Below are positions 34,307 through 46,911 of a DNA stretch of 64,000 nucleotides, piece by piece. Positions within the stretch are counted from its first letter, which is position 1. Each line of letters starts with the position of its first letter. Source of the stretch: Lithospermum erythrorhizon (taxonomy: Eukaryota > Streptophyta > Magnoliopsida > Boraginales > Boraginaceae); contig JADFUC010002352.1 in the NCBI GenBank assembly GCA_019722365.1, positions 62,001-126,000 of the forward strand, given 5' to 3'. The position numbers and the translations under genes are program-made. Under the pieces are notes generated by a model. That model saw only the letters and a program-made list of their open reading frames with translations. It ran no database searches and was not told the DNA's origin.

Positions 34307-37300
34307 CATGAAATTCACAAATGCCCAACTCAAGAATAAAATCGAATCACTACTTCTAAAGAGGCTTAGTGTTAAGTCAGAAGTCATGAGGTCGACACAC
34401 GGTAGCTAAATAATAGTCCCATCCTGAATCGCATCACGACAAAATGGCAATCCACATCAATAAGCTTGGAACGCTTCTATGAAAACCCGACTGGCAAGAT
34501 AACGTAGATCACCATCACAAAGACACCGGAACATGATCGCAGAAAACCAAGACCTGCAGAGCAACTCTTCGAGCCATTTCACCACAATTAAGCCAAGTCA
34601 ACGAACGGTACTCAACCAGAAGATAGCTTAAACAGCCTTTTGTTTCGATTTTCCAAAATCTGGGAACCAATTAACACTAACCACCTAGTATCAGATCTAC
34701 GTGTCATCGACAACTCGCCCAATAAGAATCACACCAACCAGATAGAAGTCAAGTCAAAATCGTAACGCAACAAAGATACCTCGACCCGTAGAATTCTTCA
34801 ACACGCACCACTCGGGAGTACGTGATCCTAAATAAGTCTCATTCTCACCGCAATAACTCATACAAGATAGCTAATAAAGATAAGCTAAATCGTGGCACGA
34901 TAAGATAAGAACGAGGCTTACCAACCAATAGCTCCTGCATCGCTTCGGGCCATTATCGAAGAAAGTGTTAAAGGATTCACCTAACTTCGATTCGTTCTAT
35001 AGGAAAAACTTATTGTGTCTCGCCTAAATAAACTACACTCTACAATAATATCAAAGGCATATTTCCTACTGACATAGAGATAAATATTCTTAAATACGAG
35101 CGCCTAATACTCCGTAGCGTTCTGATCGACTCTGCATCTTTCTATGTGAAAAAATGAACTTAAAATAATTTTGAAAGCAGATAGAGCAAATGAATTATTA
35201 CTCAAGATAATCGATCATCAATATAAATCAACATCGTATATCACTCCGCAAGGCGCTTAAAAGAGAATAACTGAATGGCACTTAAAAAACCATAAGAACG
35301 CAGCAAGAACAAGTTAGGCGAATCCACACAGCTGGCTTTAGTCCATACAGACTTTAGTAAAATGACACACCTTTTACTTCCTCAGCTTATGCTCCTCGTT
35401 TCCGGAAATATCTGGGAGGTTTATACGCTTCTTCTTGCAAATCACAGTGCAAGAAGTCATTATGAACATCCATCCACGAACTCCTCTAACCCCGAATACC
35501 GTGAATCGCTAGAAACTCGAACTCAGAAATCTTTGCCACTAGGGCAAAAGTATCCGAGTAATCAACTTTCAGCTTCTAATGCATTTCCAAACAAACAAGC
35601 CTCTCCTTCAACCGCCTCATCATTTACCATCGATTTATACTTCTGATCTTAGTAATTCACCCACGCCTAAAGCTTTATCTTCGGGCCAATTCAACCAAAC
35701 TTATGTGCGGCTTTATTTTCTGCTACCTAATCTCCGCTTTCATAGTATCATACTTTCCCCTGATCACTCAAACCCCTCGGCTATGTGACCGAGGCTCAAA
35801 TTAATTCTAGCCAATGTATGTTAAACTTCACTCTGCAAGACTAAAAAATAAATCATAACTGACAAAATACGTTAAAGGATACGGTAATTACCTGTGGGTG
35901 AAAGAAAGAATGAGCGACGCGGGAAGTCAATGGGGGTAATTGAATGAGGAACAATATGTAGAACATAATCGCCAGTAAGTTGTGAGTAACTCTCTACGCT
36001 AACCCACTGGGCAACGCCTCCCCGGGGTTCGCAGCAACCTCGCCGGGTGGGTTTCTCGAGGTCAGCAGCCTCTTTCCTTCGATAAAGTGACGAAGAAGTT
36101 CATGGGGTTCGGGGCAACTCCCCATCGAGACTCAGAGGGCGAAACATCTAGTCCTCCCATCGAGCCCAGCGGCTCGTCTAACCCAAAAAGTCACCCTCAA
36201 CCTCATATAACACACCATTAGATTCCGAAAATAACTCAGGAGAGTCGCTAACACCTGGAAATTCAAATTCATAGAAAGTAACATGTCGTGAAACAAAATA
36301 AACCCAACACTCCAAGTCAAACAGTTTCGAACCTTTCTTATCTAAAGGGTATCCAACAAATATCCATTTATGACTCTGACTAGAAAACTTATCTTTACGA
36401 GTGTTTAAATCAAAGGCATAACAAAGACATCCAAAGACGAAATGACATCATACGTAGCAGAGTCCCATGTAGAATTCCCCATAAGACGATTTAAACCGAA
36501 GATACTGCAGGGCACGATTGATCAAATAAGAACCACCAAGAACACATTCTCCCAAAATCAGGAAGAGTAATGCTCCTCAAACATCGGGCAAGACGTGCAA
36601 CATTGGGCGTGGCGATGATTTCGCTTCCACCGCCTATTCTCGGTCAGCGCACTCCGCATACGGTCCGAACAAAATTCCCGAAAGAGTAAAGTAGGATTTT
36701 AAAGTCAAGAACTTTATCCCATTATCACTACGGACCCGACAGATATCCAAACCAAACTAACATTTCACCATAGCAAAAAATTTAAGGAAAGACATCGTGT
36801 ACTTCAATTTTATCAGATAATAGGACCATCCAAACAACCCGGGAATGGTCATTGACTAAAGTTAAACAATATTTGGCACCACACGACGGCGGGAGCGCCA
36901 TACGGACATCAAACATCACAATAAGCTTCAAAACAACCAAAGGCCATTATTAAAATTATCAATGAATAAATCTCGATTATGTTTAGCATGATGACATGTC
37001 TCACAAGATTTATTCAAAATAAAAGCACTACTACTAATAAAAATGACAAAGACTTTAAAACCGCCTCAGATGGATGGCATAATCTACTATGCCAAAGCTC
37101 CAACTCAGGCGTCTAAATAGCTAACAAAGATGTCACTTAACTCAAAGTGGAAGCCAACATAACAAGAGAGTCCACCCATCAAGTATTCACCCAATCACCA
37201 TACTCGCACTTTGATCATGAACAAAACACAAATTGTGAGTAAATAAGATGTCACAACAATGCTCAACAAGTAATTGAGAAATCCAAATCAGCATAACTAA

Positions 37301-37600
37301 AATGTAGGCTCATATAGGACATTCGTAATGTCGAGAAGTCGATAGGGGCGCAATATTTCCTCGTCGTGTAGAATGAATAATACTACCATCGGATAAAGTA
37401 AGGGGACAACCAACATCATCAAACTAATCAACTAAACAATCAAGAGTACCGGTGGCATGAACCGTGGCTCCAGTGTAAAAAATCCAAGAAAGTATATGGC
37501 TTATCTAATGTCACGGGGAAGAGGGAGTATTAGAATTACCAATGAGGCTCATCGTTGATGCCATCGTCGGGTGTCATCGATGGCATTCGACAATCCTCAC
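34307..37600 (-). pseudogene. degraded Copia gag-pol
   Basis: No long frame survives, but Copia marks appear in order on the minus strand. An integrase-core block near 36850-36785 reads LTLVNDHSRVVWMVLL (family form TLVDDHSR-x-x-W). A reverse-transcriptase block near 35245-35205 reads MLIYIDDRL, the YVDD-type catalytic site. The left end is fixed by the polypurine tract. Most of the rest is unreadable, and no 5' LTR or primer site was found; the right side runs into the Tekay-like LTR. Confidence 0.6.
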
Positions 37601-38499
37601 CACCAACAAATTTCTGGTAAGAAAATATTCAAGGTGCAGCCCCTCCTAACGTGGATCAAAAAGTAGCTCGTGGTCTCGCAGCAATTCGCCTCTGGTCGAC
37701 ACAATAGCCTCTTCGCCTTGGTATATCGTGAGTTCACGAACCGCCAATGTATATAATCTATTCCCCAGTCGGTCACTGAAAGTAGTCATTAAAATCCTGA
37801 ATACCGTGAGTCACCAAACCCACGGACGACTCAAATTTAAAACACACTGCTTCATCCAAAAAAATGTGATCACAATTAAGTTTCCCAAATCAAAACAGCT
37901 TTTAAAATTTACAATCCATCACCGACATCGAAACGACTAACCCATAAATATATACACAACATATCCCAAAATAGATAATGCCGGCAAGGCTAAAGTCATG
38001 AAACTACAACAATCAAAACAGCTTGACAACACATCAAAATCGACCGCGAGGATCCTCTCACACCCGATGCTCACCTTAGCCACCAAAAAAACTCTCAAAC
38101 TGCCTTCTTGGTCAACCGCCAACCCGCATTAAATGAATGCCGCCCAAAGCTAAAGGAACATGTAAGTTTGTAAACTTAACACAGGGGTGAACTTACCATA
38201 CGTAATCCAGTCACTCAATAATATAATAGTCAAATATGAATACACCATATATCCAGACTACCTAAAAGGTCATACAACATAATTCCACAGAAGTCCGAGA
38301 CATATCATACGAAGATATAATGTAAGGTTTCAAAGAAGCACACAATTCTAAAGAAATCAATTGCATTCAACAACGACTAAAACTCTAGTCAAACCTCCTA
38401 TCTCTCATATCCCCACCAAAGATAATTAACCTCTAACGCGCATATACTCAACTGCCTACCCCTGTGAACGGACTAATCAATAATCACCCCGCACTTATA

Positions 38500-38780
38500 C
38501 CTCACAAGATAAGCGCCAAACCGCACTTTATACACAAAGCATAAGTGCACACCGCACTTATACACAAAGTATAAGACACACGTGACTCACACTAAGTACA
38601 AGGCACACCGCTCTTATACACTGCTATACAAGTACAATCAGCTCTTATACACTAAGTAGAAACCCCTACTTATACATTAAGTATACAACCGTGATACACT
38701 AAGCAAGATATGCACAATCAAGACTTATACACTAAGTATAAGGCAAACCGCACTTATACACAAAGTATAAGGCTAATAGG
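38500..38780. repeat. hairpin repeat array 1 in LTR
   Basis: Units of about 29 bp built from CTTATACACTAAGTATAAG (or ACAAA in the loop) plus GCACACCGCA. Each core is a 7-bp stem, CTTATAC with GTATAAG, around a 5-base loop. About ten diverged units. Some keep the stem intact while the linker varies. Confidence 0.8.
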
Positions 38781-38989
38781 CCACATATCCTGCAAGTAAA
38801 GAAGGAGAGCCACCAACCCCTAATCATCTCAACCATAGGTCACATCCTAATACTCAAGTCACCTCAAGCTCACGCATAACTCAAACCAACACCTCTCAAT
38901 AACCAACTACTCTACTCCCCAAACAATATCCGCCAATACTAAACATCTCACAATCATAAATCAATCACAACCGACAAGGCCAGAATACT

Positions 38990-39125
38990 AAAAAGTGCCG
39001 ACAAGGCCATTGTGAATACAACAACAAAGGCCGATAAGGCCACAGAATAAACAAAGGCCGACAAGGCCACGTAAATACAACAAGTCGATGCCAGTAATCT
39101 AAATTCGACAAGGCCACGTAACACA
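38990..39125. repeat. GGCCGACAAGGCCAC repeats
   Basis: Four or five units of roughly 27 to 35 bp share GCCGACAAGGCCA, with linkers such as TAAATACAACAA. GGCC on both sides of GACAA can pair. Single copies recur at about 40972 and 48055 at the same place in the other LTR segments. Confidence 0.7.
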
Positions 39126-40369
39126 AGAACATAAGTTCGAGTTTGAGCTAGTACTTTCACCTCAAGCAATCTTCAACGCCTACGTAAATAAAATCACATA
39201 ATCATAACATATTCACACAAAATAATCACGCATAATCATCCAACAATTATACGTATACCATTCTCACATAATCATACCACAATGTTATGTATACCATTCT
39301 CACATAATCATACCACAATGACATGTTCACACAATTTAAAGTAAGTACGCAAGTAGCACCCGCGAGATAAGACTCAATTGCTCGCAATAAGAAACGTCAG
39401 CGGCCTAATCGATCCAAGCGCTTTTCCCCTAATGCCTCCATCTAATCAAAACACCCGAACAACAATTACTACTCGCAACAATTTTAACCCTTATCTTAAT
39501 TAAATTGATTAACCCATTCTAGTTTAAAAATTAACTACTTAAGCATAGATTGCTACTTGCTCTCAAGACTATTAAAATGACGAATTTCAACTATCCCGAT
39601 CAACCCTGTTAATCGGTCAACACCTTAACCAAAATACTAACATTTTTAACCAATTTCAATTAACCAATATATCAACTTTTCCAACTAATCAAACCCATTT
39701 CTAAATCTTAATTCTTCAAATCGAAAGTCTGCTTACTCAAAATCTACTAAAACTAATTTCAATATATATTCTTCCAACAACTTATAACTCATAATTCCAC
39801 CTCAAAACAATCACAATAAAGGTCCAATAACATATTTATACTCTCAACAACATTTTAGAGAAAGTCAACTCAAAAAGTCAATCAACTATACCAACACTCA
39901 AAAGTCAACTCATTCATGTAGATCCTCTCGCCACCCGATGTCACCTAGCCACTGAAAAACTCTCAAACAAATTTCGCTCAATCCCTCACAACTCCGGCAC
40001 AAATGAACGCCCAAAGCTTAAAAGGCGTAGTTTAAGCTGTTAAACTTAACACAAGTAACTTACCATACGTAACGAGTCACTCAATAATATAATAGTCAAA
40101 TATGAATACAATACATATATCCAGACTACTCTAAAAGGTCATACAACATAATTCCACGTGAAGCCTCGGCATTACAATACAATTTAAGATATAATGTATG
40201 CCTCTCAAAGAAGCACAATTCTGTAGTTAAATCAATCAGACTCAACAACGACTAAAACTCTACCATCAAACCTCCTATCTCATATCCCCACCTCAAGATA
40301 CCTTCCAACTCTCAATGCGCATATACTCAATCCGCCTACCCGTAGAACGGACTAATCAATAATCACACT

Positions 40370-40745
40370 CAAGACTTATAACACAAAGATAAGGCCAAAA
40401 CGCACTTATACACAAAGTATAACGCACACCGCACTTATACACAAAGTATAAGGCACATCGCACTCATACATCAAGCATGGCACACGCTCTTATACACTCA
40501 AGTATAAGTACACCGGCTTATAAAATTCACGATAAGTCACACGCTCTTATATTAATTGGGCACAAGGCACACCGCCTTATACACTAAGTACAATAATCTC
40601 TTATACACTAAGTATAAGGCACACGCACTTATACACCAAGTATAAGGCACACCGCTTCTTATACACTAAGGCACACCGCACTTATACACTAAGTATAAGT
40701 AACAATCATTTTATATACCAAGTACAGATTTATACACTAAGTTGT
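40370..40745. repeat. hairpin repeat array 2 in LTR
   Basis: The same CTTATACAC, loop and GTATAAGGCACACCGCA units as in array 1, about a dozen, more or less diverged. It is at the equivalent place of the second LTR segment. Confidence 0.8.
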
Positions 40746-42359
40746 AAGGCATATCGCCGCATATCCCGCATGGTATGAGAGTCAATTTAACCCCTACTCA
40801 TCGCAACACAGTCAAATCCTAATACTCAAGTCACCTCAAGTCATACATAACTCTAACTATCACCTCAATAACCAGCCTACTTACTCCCAAACAATATCCA
40901 AGCACACAAATAAAACATCCACAATCGTAATTCAAACACAATCACGACAAGTGCCACATAAAGCATGTCACCGACAAGGCCACAGTAAACTTAAATATAA
41001 GTCAGGAGTTCAAGCTATTACTTACCTCGCTAATCTCAACGCCACGTAATATAATCAATATAATCATATCACGACTCACACAAACGAATAACACATAATC
41101 ATACAACATATACATCATTTAGTCATACCACAACATGTTCACACAATTTAAAATGCAAACACCATGTAGATAAGTACTCACCTTCGCTAGCCATCGCAAA
41201 ACCTTTCGCGAAGACAATCAAGCGTAATCGCTCTTTTCCACTTATCAACGCCTAAACAACACCTTAAAGTATAATCAAGACCTACTACTATATCATGCTT
41301 CGTAAGATACATAACCAACTTCCTGTGGGAACTATCTCTAAACAAATTTAACATGACGGATAAACTATCGAATTATAATCCCATCTGGACACAACCCAAT
41401 CGATTCCCCGCTAAATTCCATCTTATTACTTAATCATTACCAATCAATCTAAGTCATTTTAATTAATCAAATTGTGTCCATAATTACAACCTATAATTCA
41501 AATATCAATTATACTCAAATTGGAATTAACACTTTTCAACATAATCCCTTAATCAATTTTAAATCACCAATCGAACATCACAACAACTATAATAAGGTCC
41601 CAATATAACCTCCTACATTTAAAGTCTTATAAAATATCCACATAAAAGTAAACCAAAACCTAAAGTCAACTCGACCATAACGCCCTCAAACGATTCCTAA
41701 ATCACGAATTCATCACTTATATACTTGCTTTTAACCTATAACCAACTAAAATTTATATCATAAAATTCACTTATGAAAAGTCAACTAAAAGTTTAACTAT
41801 GCCAAAACCTAAGAAATATTCAAAGACTTAGAAATTTCTTACCTTAACTCAAGAGGTCTTAATGGGGAGAAAGATATCTACAACCGATCTTCAGCCTGAA
41901 ATACAATCAAGAGTAGAAATGGAAAATGAAATTTTTTGCCGGGGAGCGGATAAATTTCGCCAAACAAGAAAAATGGAAGATGATGAAGTCATTACAATAT
42001 TGAATATGCCATAATATTCTTAAAAAACCTCTACTCTCTGGGCTTCGCTTAATTCTTTATCGCATCTAAATATTTAACTCATTTCAAAGATAAAATTTCT
42101 TCCCGCAAACACTACTAAATTATAAATGCACTGCCAAAAAAAATTTACTTAAATAATATTATCAAAATTAATTATACTATCCACTGTCCCATGCAATAAT
42201 CGAAAAATTATTTTTTTTTTTTCGTAACTAAGTTATTACAATTCACATTTACCTAATAAAATTTCGACCTCGAAATTTAACAACCCAAACAACCAAGAAC
42301 ATATAATAACACAAAACAAATACCATACCAAACAACAAACTCACATCTACCGAAGAGTC

Positions 42360-45300
42360 AAGGGTAACGGTTCCTCATCTCATCCTCACCTCCCCAAGCC
42401 GCCTACACGCCGATTCTCCACAGACTCTCACTAAGGCCACTGCCTTACCCTCAAACCTTCTTCCTGGGCCCAAATTCTACCTGGCTCTTCCTCAAACGCT
42501 GAAGTCCTCATCAAGCCTCCAATCGGAGGCGAAATTTAAGAATACGCGACTCGCCGCATACTTCCTCAAACAGATACACGGAACACATTATGAATCCTAT
42601 CTAGACTCGGGAGGCAACGCCAACGACACGCCACTGAGCCAACTCTCCCAAGGACTCCCTAAACGGGTCCAGCTATAACCAGGACTCAACTCTCCTCCCA
42701 AACCCCTGCATCACTCCCTTCGACGAGATACCCTCGTAAAACACACGGTCGCCAACCTCAAACGACAAGTCTACTCAAGGATGACCAAGATATTTTCATT
42801 TATCCCGAGTCATTCTCAAATGTTGTTGAATCAACCTGATCTCTGCCACCAACTCTCGACTAACTCGTAACCGAAAACTTCCTCTCTCCTATCTCACCTA
42901 ACAACCTGAGCCGCGACATCTCCGCCTCATACAATGCCTTCAACGCTATCTCAATACTAGTACGGAAGCTGTCAGAAGTAACTCTATCTTCGCAACCTAT
43001 CGCCCCAATTCCCTTTAGTTCGTAACACAAGCCCTATGGAGGTCTCTCTCCAAATGTCTGGGGATTGCCCTTTCTCTGGGATAGCCCATCACCGGGATGA
43101 AAAAGATACTAACTCAATCCTAGTCCTCCCGCATCTCCTCTCGGAAACCCTCCGCACCTCGGCGAATCTAGCTGCCGCGGTCCGAAATAATCGACCGAAC
43201 CCCGCAACCTCACAATCCGATCCACATAAATCTTCATAGTCTCTCAGCCCATCCAGAGATCCGACAGTAGGAAACGGAAATGACTTCGATAACCTATCCA
43301 CAATCACCCAACCATCATGTCGCTTCAACGCCCCTAGTAGCTCCAAACACTGGGTCCATGGTGATATTCTCCTGTCCACTGTGAATAGAAGAAGTCCGCA
43401 CAAACCCGCAGGATATCTATGCTCAAATTTTCCACCGCCGACAAACCAAGCACTTCTGCCACAAACTCGCGATCTCTCTTCATTCCCGGCCACCAATACG
43501 CCAACCTCAAGTCACGATACAACTTTGCGCTACTCCCAAGGCATAATCAGAGGCATACATACCTCATCAAGAATCTCTTCTTAGCTCATCCGAATACGGT
43601 ACAATACAATCCCATTCATCCTCAAGTCTTCCACTCATCAATCGCTAAACTGATCCGACTCCATTTCTCACGCCCCTACCGATAACTCAGAGTCTCGGTC
43701 TCCTCAAATAGAATTCTAAGATCCGATCCACAAGTAATCGTCGATCCTTATATTGCTGAAAATCTCCCCCACAGCCGCTACGCATATCAAAAACCAACTC
43801 CCAAATAAGCTTCATCTCTCTCGGTCCTTTGATTTCCCCTTTCTACTCAAATAAGACGCCTACTACATTTGCCTTCCTCGCGGTACTCAATAGTTAAGTC
43901 ATAATCACTGATGAACTTGATCCACCTCCTCTGCTTCAAATTCAAATCTCTCTTCGTCGGAAGATATTTCAAACTCTTATGACGCAAAAATCAACATTTA
44001 ACTCCCCATACGTATAATGTCTCCATAATTTCAACGCAGCACTATCGCCGCTAGCTCAAGACTGCCGGGTCGGATAGTTCTTCTCGTGATTTCAACTGTC
44101 GGGAAAGATAGCAATCACCTTTCCTATCTCCGCATCGTAAGACACCCTTAATCCTTGGATGCCCAAGACGCTTATAAATCAATGAGTCTCTGGGGACACG
44201 GTATCGCCAACACCGGCGCCCGAGTCAACTTCCCTTTAATACTTCGGCTAGCCTCCTCACAATCATCATCCCGTATAAACGCGAACTCTTCGTCAACCTC
44301 GGGTCAATGATGCCGCAACTGCAGAAAAGTCCTCGATGAATCTCCCCGTGACAACCAAATTTAACCCCAAGAAACTCCTAACCTCAAGACCAGAAAGACG
44401 CTCCTTAACCTGCTCACAAATTCTCCACCTTCTCAAGGATCAACACAAATACCCCGCCTTTAAATACGACTCCAAGAATTGCACTTTCGCCAACCAGAAC
44501 TCACATTTGGAAAACTTGGCATACAACCTGGTGTTGTCTCTGTCCTCAACACAATCTACAAATGCCTCTCATGTTCCTCCTCCCCTCTGGAATATATCAG
44601 AATATCATCAATGAATACCACCACAAACTCATCCGTATACTCCCCGAAACACTCTGGCTCATCAAATCCATAAAGCGTCAGCCGGCATTTGTCAATCCAA
44701 ATGGCATCACTATAAAACTATAATGCCCATAACGAGATCGAAAAAGCCAATTTCGAATATCCTCCTCCGATTCTCAACCGATGATAACTGCATCGCAAAT
44801 CAATCTTCGAGACCTTGGCATCCTTCAAATTTATCAAACAAATCACACTCAAGTAATGGGTATTTGTTTACTTGTCACTTTATTTCACTTATGTCAATGC
44901 ACCATCGAATCCATCCTCTTTTCACAAACAACACCGGTGCACCCTAATGGAGATACACTCGGTCCGACGACCTCTGCCCAACAACCCTGTAGAATCGAAG
45001 TCCGCAATTCTCGCAACTCGCCGGAGCCATCCGCACGCGGAAGAAATTGGGCGCTATACCGGAATAACCTCAATAGCAAATTCAATCTCCTCTCTCGCGG
45101 CAACCCCGCTAAGTCCTCTAAAACATCTCAACTCTCTAACAACCCGCATATCTTCTAATCGCTCTCTCTCTCTACTCAAATCAACCACATACCCCAAGAA
45201 CCCAATACACTTCTTTCCGAATCAATCTCCTACCTTCAAGGCCGAGTACAAAACTCGGCTACAAAATCTTTCTGCCTCCCACAAATCGGAGCATCCGTCT

Positions 45301-46890
45301 CCGAACTCAATAAAGTACTCTTCCGATGACAATCAATAACGGTACGATGTTTTTCCAACCAATCCATACCCAAGATAAGTGTCAAAATCGTAAAGCTCAA
45401 ATGGAAAGAGAAATCAAATGTGACAACAACCGACCACCAACAATCAAAGGATGCTTCCTATATACCAATCTAAACACAATCGACCTCCCTATAGGTGTTA
45501 TAAGCAACACTCGGCCTCAATATCATACGTAAATAATGTACCTGTCACCACTCCTGTGGGTATCCTCTGTGCTCCGACGAAGAACGGCGCGAAACTGCCT
45601 CGACTGGGCCTCCGCCTACGCCGCTATCACCCGCGACACTCCTCCGAGGTCCATACCATCCCCTACCCACCTGGCCGACCGACCACCACGACTCCCCCGA
45701 TAACCGCCTCGACAAAGGCCGAATCGGTGTCAAGATAAAGACTTCTCCGGTTTCTCGACACTCCTTCGCTAAATGTCCCGGGCCGGGCCGCATCGATGAT
45801 ATTTATTTCCTAAGAATCTCGCCGCCTGCGGCCCAACTGACCACAACGGTAACAACCCGATAGCCTCTCCGACCCCTGAAGACTACTCGACCCCGCCGGA
45901 TCTCAGGCGCCCACCGAGCGTATGAGCAGCTGCAAGACTCGGGCGAACTGCCGGAGTACCGAAGCGGGACTCCCGCCAGACGACTCTTCGTCCGGCCCCT
46001 CCTCCGAACTCTGTGAGCCTAAGTGCCTACCGAATGTAAAGTCTCTGTGTCGATTCTCCCATCCACTCGCCTCCGGCTCGCTAACTCATTTTCCATCTTC
46101 AGTATCGCATTCCTCACAAGACGAAACTAGTAAATCCATCAAATAGACCCCAGGACGATCTCCCACGTCAATCCATCCTCGAATCTAATGATCCTTCTTC
46201 TACCGATAAACATCGAAAGTACCGGCACGCATCACTAAATGTCCCTCATACGCCCACCCGACCTCGAACTACGAGTCAACGAACCGCCTCTCTCTCCAAG
46301 GCCGCCTACGCGGGTCTCTACAACACCTCCTAAGAGCTCAACAAATCGCTCCTGTGAAACACGAACTCCTCTCCGGCAATGAGATGCACTCAGTTCTCCC
46401 ACTCCAAATACTTGGGGCATCCTCAAAGCAAGCCTTATAAGTAGCAACTTCACTCTATCTCGCCCACAATCCCCATCGGCTCAAAGATGGACTTCATATC
46501 CCTGATTTAACCAATACCGCCTCATGAATCTCCGAAAACTTTATGTATCCTCTTCGTAATCCGATCAACAACTTCGCTTCCTGACTCACCCCGCTGCCCG
46601 AATTACCCGAGCATTCACACTCTCTACGAGGCCTCAACCTCAACATGCTCGTAAGACGCACATCCGACCTCACGGGTCCACGCCGTGACTCATCGACAAA
46701 TATACCTCACTACCGGCCTCTAGGCCTACCCCGGGGCACCTCTCGCCACCTCGCCCACGTACTCTAGCGCATCCCCTCAATGGGCCCCACGCAACAAAAG
46801 AAAAAAGACTCGTGATTTTACAAAACACCACCACAACGACTCAAGGAAAAAACAAAATGACACAACCACGTGTATAACCCAAGTAACTGA
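42360..46890 (-). pseudogene. Tekay-like Gypsy gag-pol with chromodomain, degraded
   Basis: On the minus strand, in order: a gag knuckle remnant near 45795-45748 (GHLAKECRE); reverse transcriptase near 44640-44589 reading [12 protein letters not shown], with the catalytic Asp pair; an integrase zinc region at 43522-43430 reading MYRDLRLAYWWPGMKRD; an integrase core start near 43330-43290 reading HDGWVIVDRLSKS; and a chromodomain-like tail at about 42600-42360, where LRKYAASRVF is followed by a RGKAVALVRV-type stretch. The YWWPGMK and chromodomain features place it in the Tekay (Del) chromoviruses, whose chromodomain steers integration toward heterochromatin. Frames change every 50-150 bases, so nothing is functional. 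Plus-strand open frames here are shadows. Confidence 0.75.
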
Positions 46891-46892
46891 AC

Positions 46893-46911
46893 CTAAGCCT
46901 GATACCAAAAT
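46893..46911 (-). promoter_or_regulatory. primer-binding site of the Tekay-like element
   Basis: The minus strand reads TTTTGGTATCAGGCTTAGG, one or two bases from the LTR edge (TGTAACAACC in window orientation). It is complementary to initiator-Met tRNA in its TGGTATCAG core. Confidence 0.7.

Larger units (their letters stand above)
37748..42240 (-). repeat. 3' LTR of the Tekay-like element, enlarged by an internal duplication
   Basis: Positions 37748-38160 match the start of the other LTR (46912-47310), and 41210-42240 match its end (48310-49331). Between them, the block around GATCCTCTC, CACCCGATG and AACGCCCAAAGC appears twice (about 38040-38160 and 39915-40020), as do the hairpin arrays. 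The piece 39380-39900 instead matches the LTR fragment at 22.9-23.4 kb. So the LTR looks like a fusion of two related LTR variants. Confidence 0.7.

Noticed and set aside
38500..40745. CRISPR-like appearance of the regularly repeated units
   Set aside because: Units are diverged, linkers are not unique spacers, and the setting is a plant LTR.
43036..46146. many plus-strand open frames of 60-155 codons
   Set aside because: They are antisense to the Gypsy pol, rich in Pro, Ser and Asn, and overlap each other.
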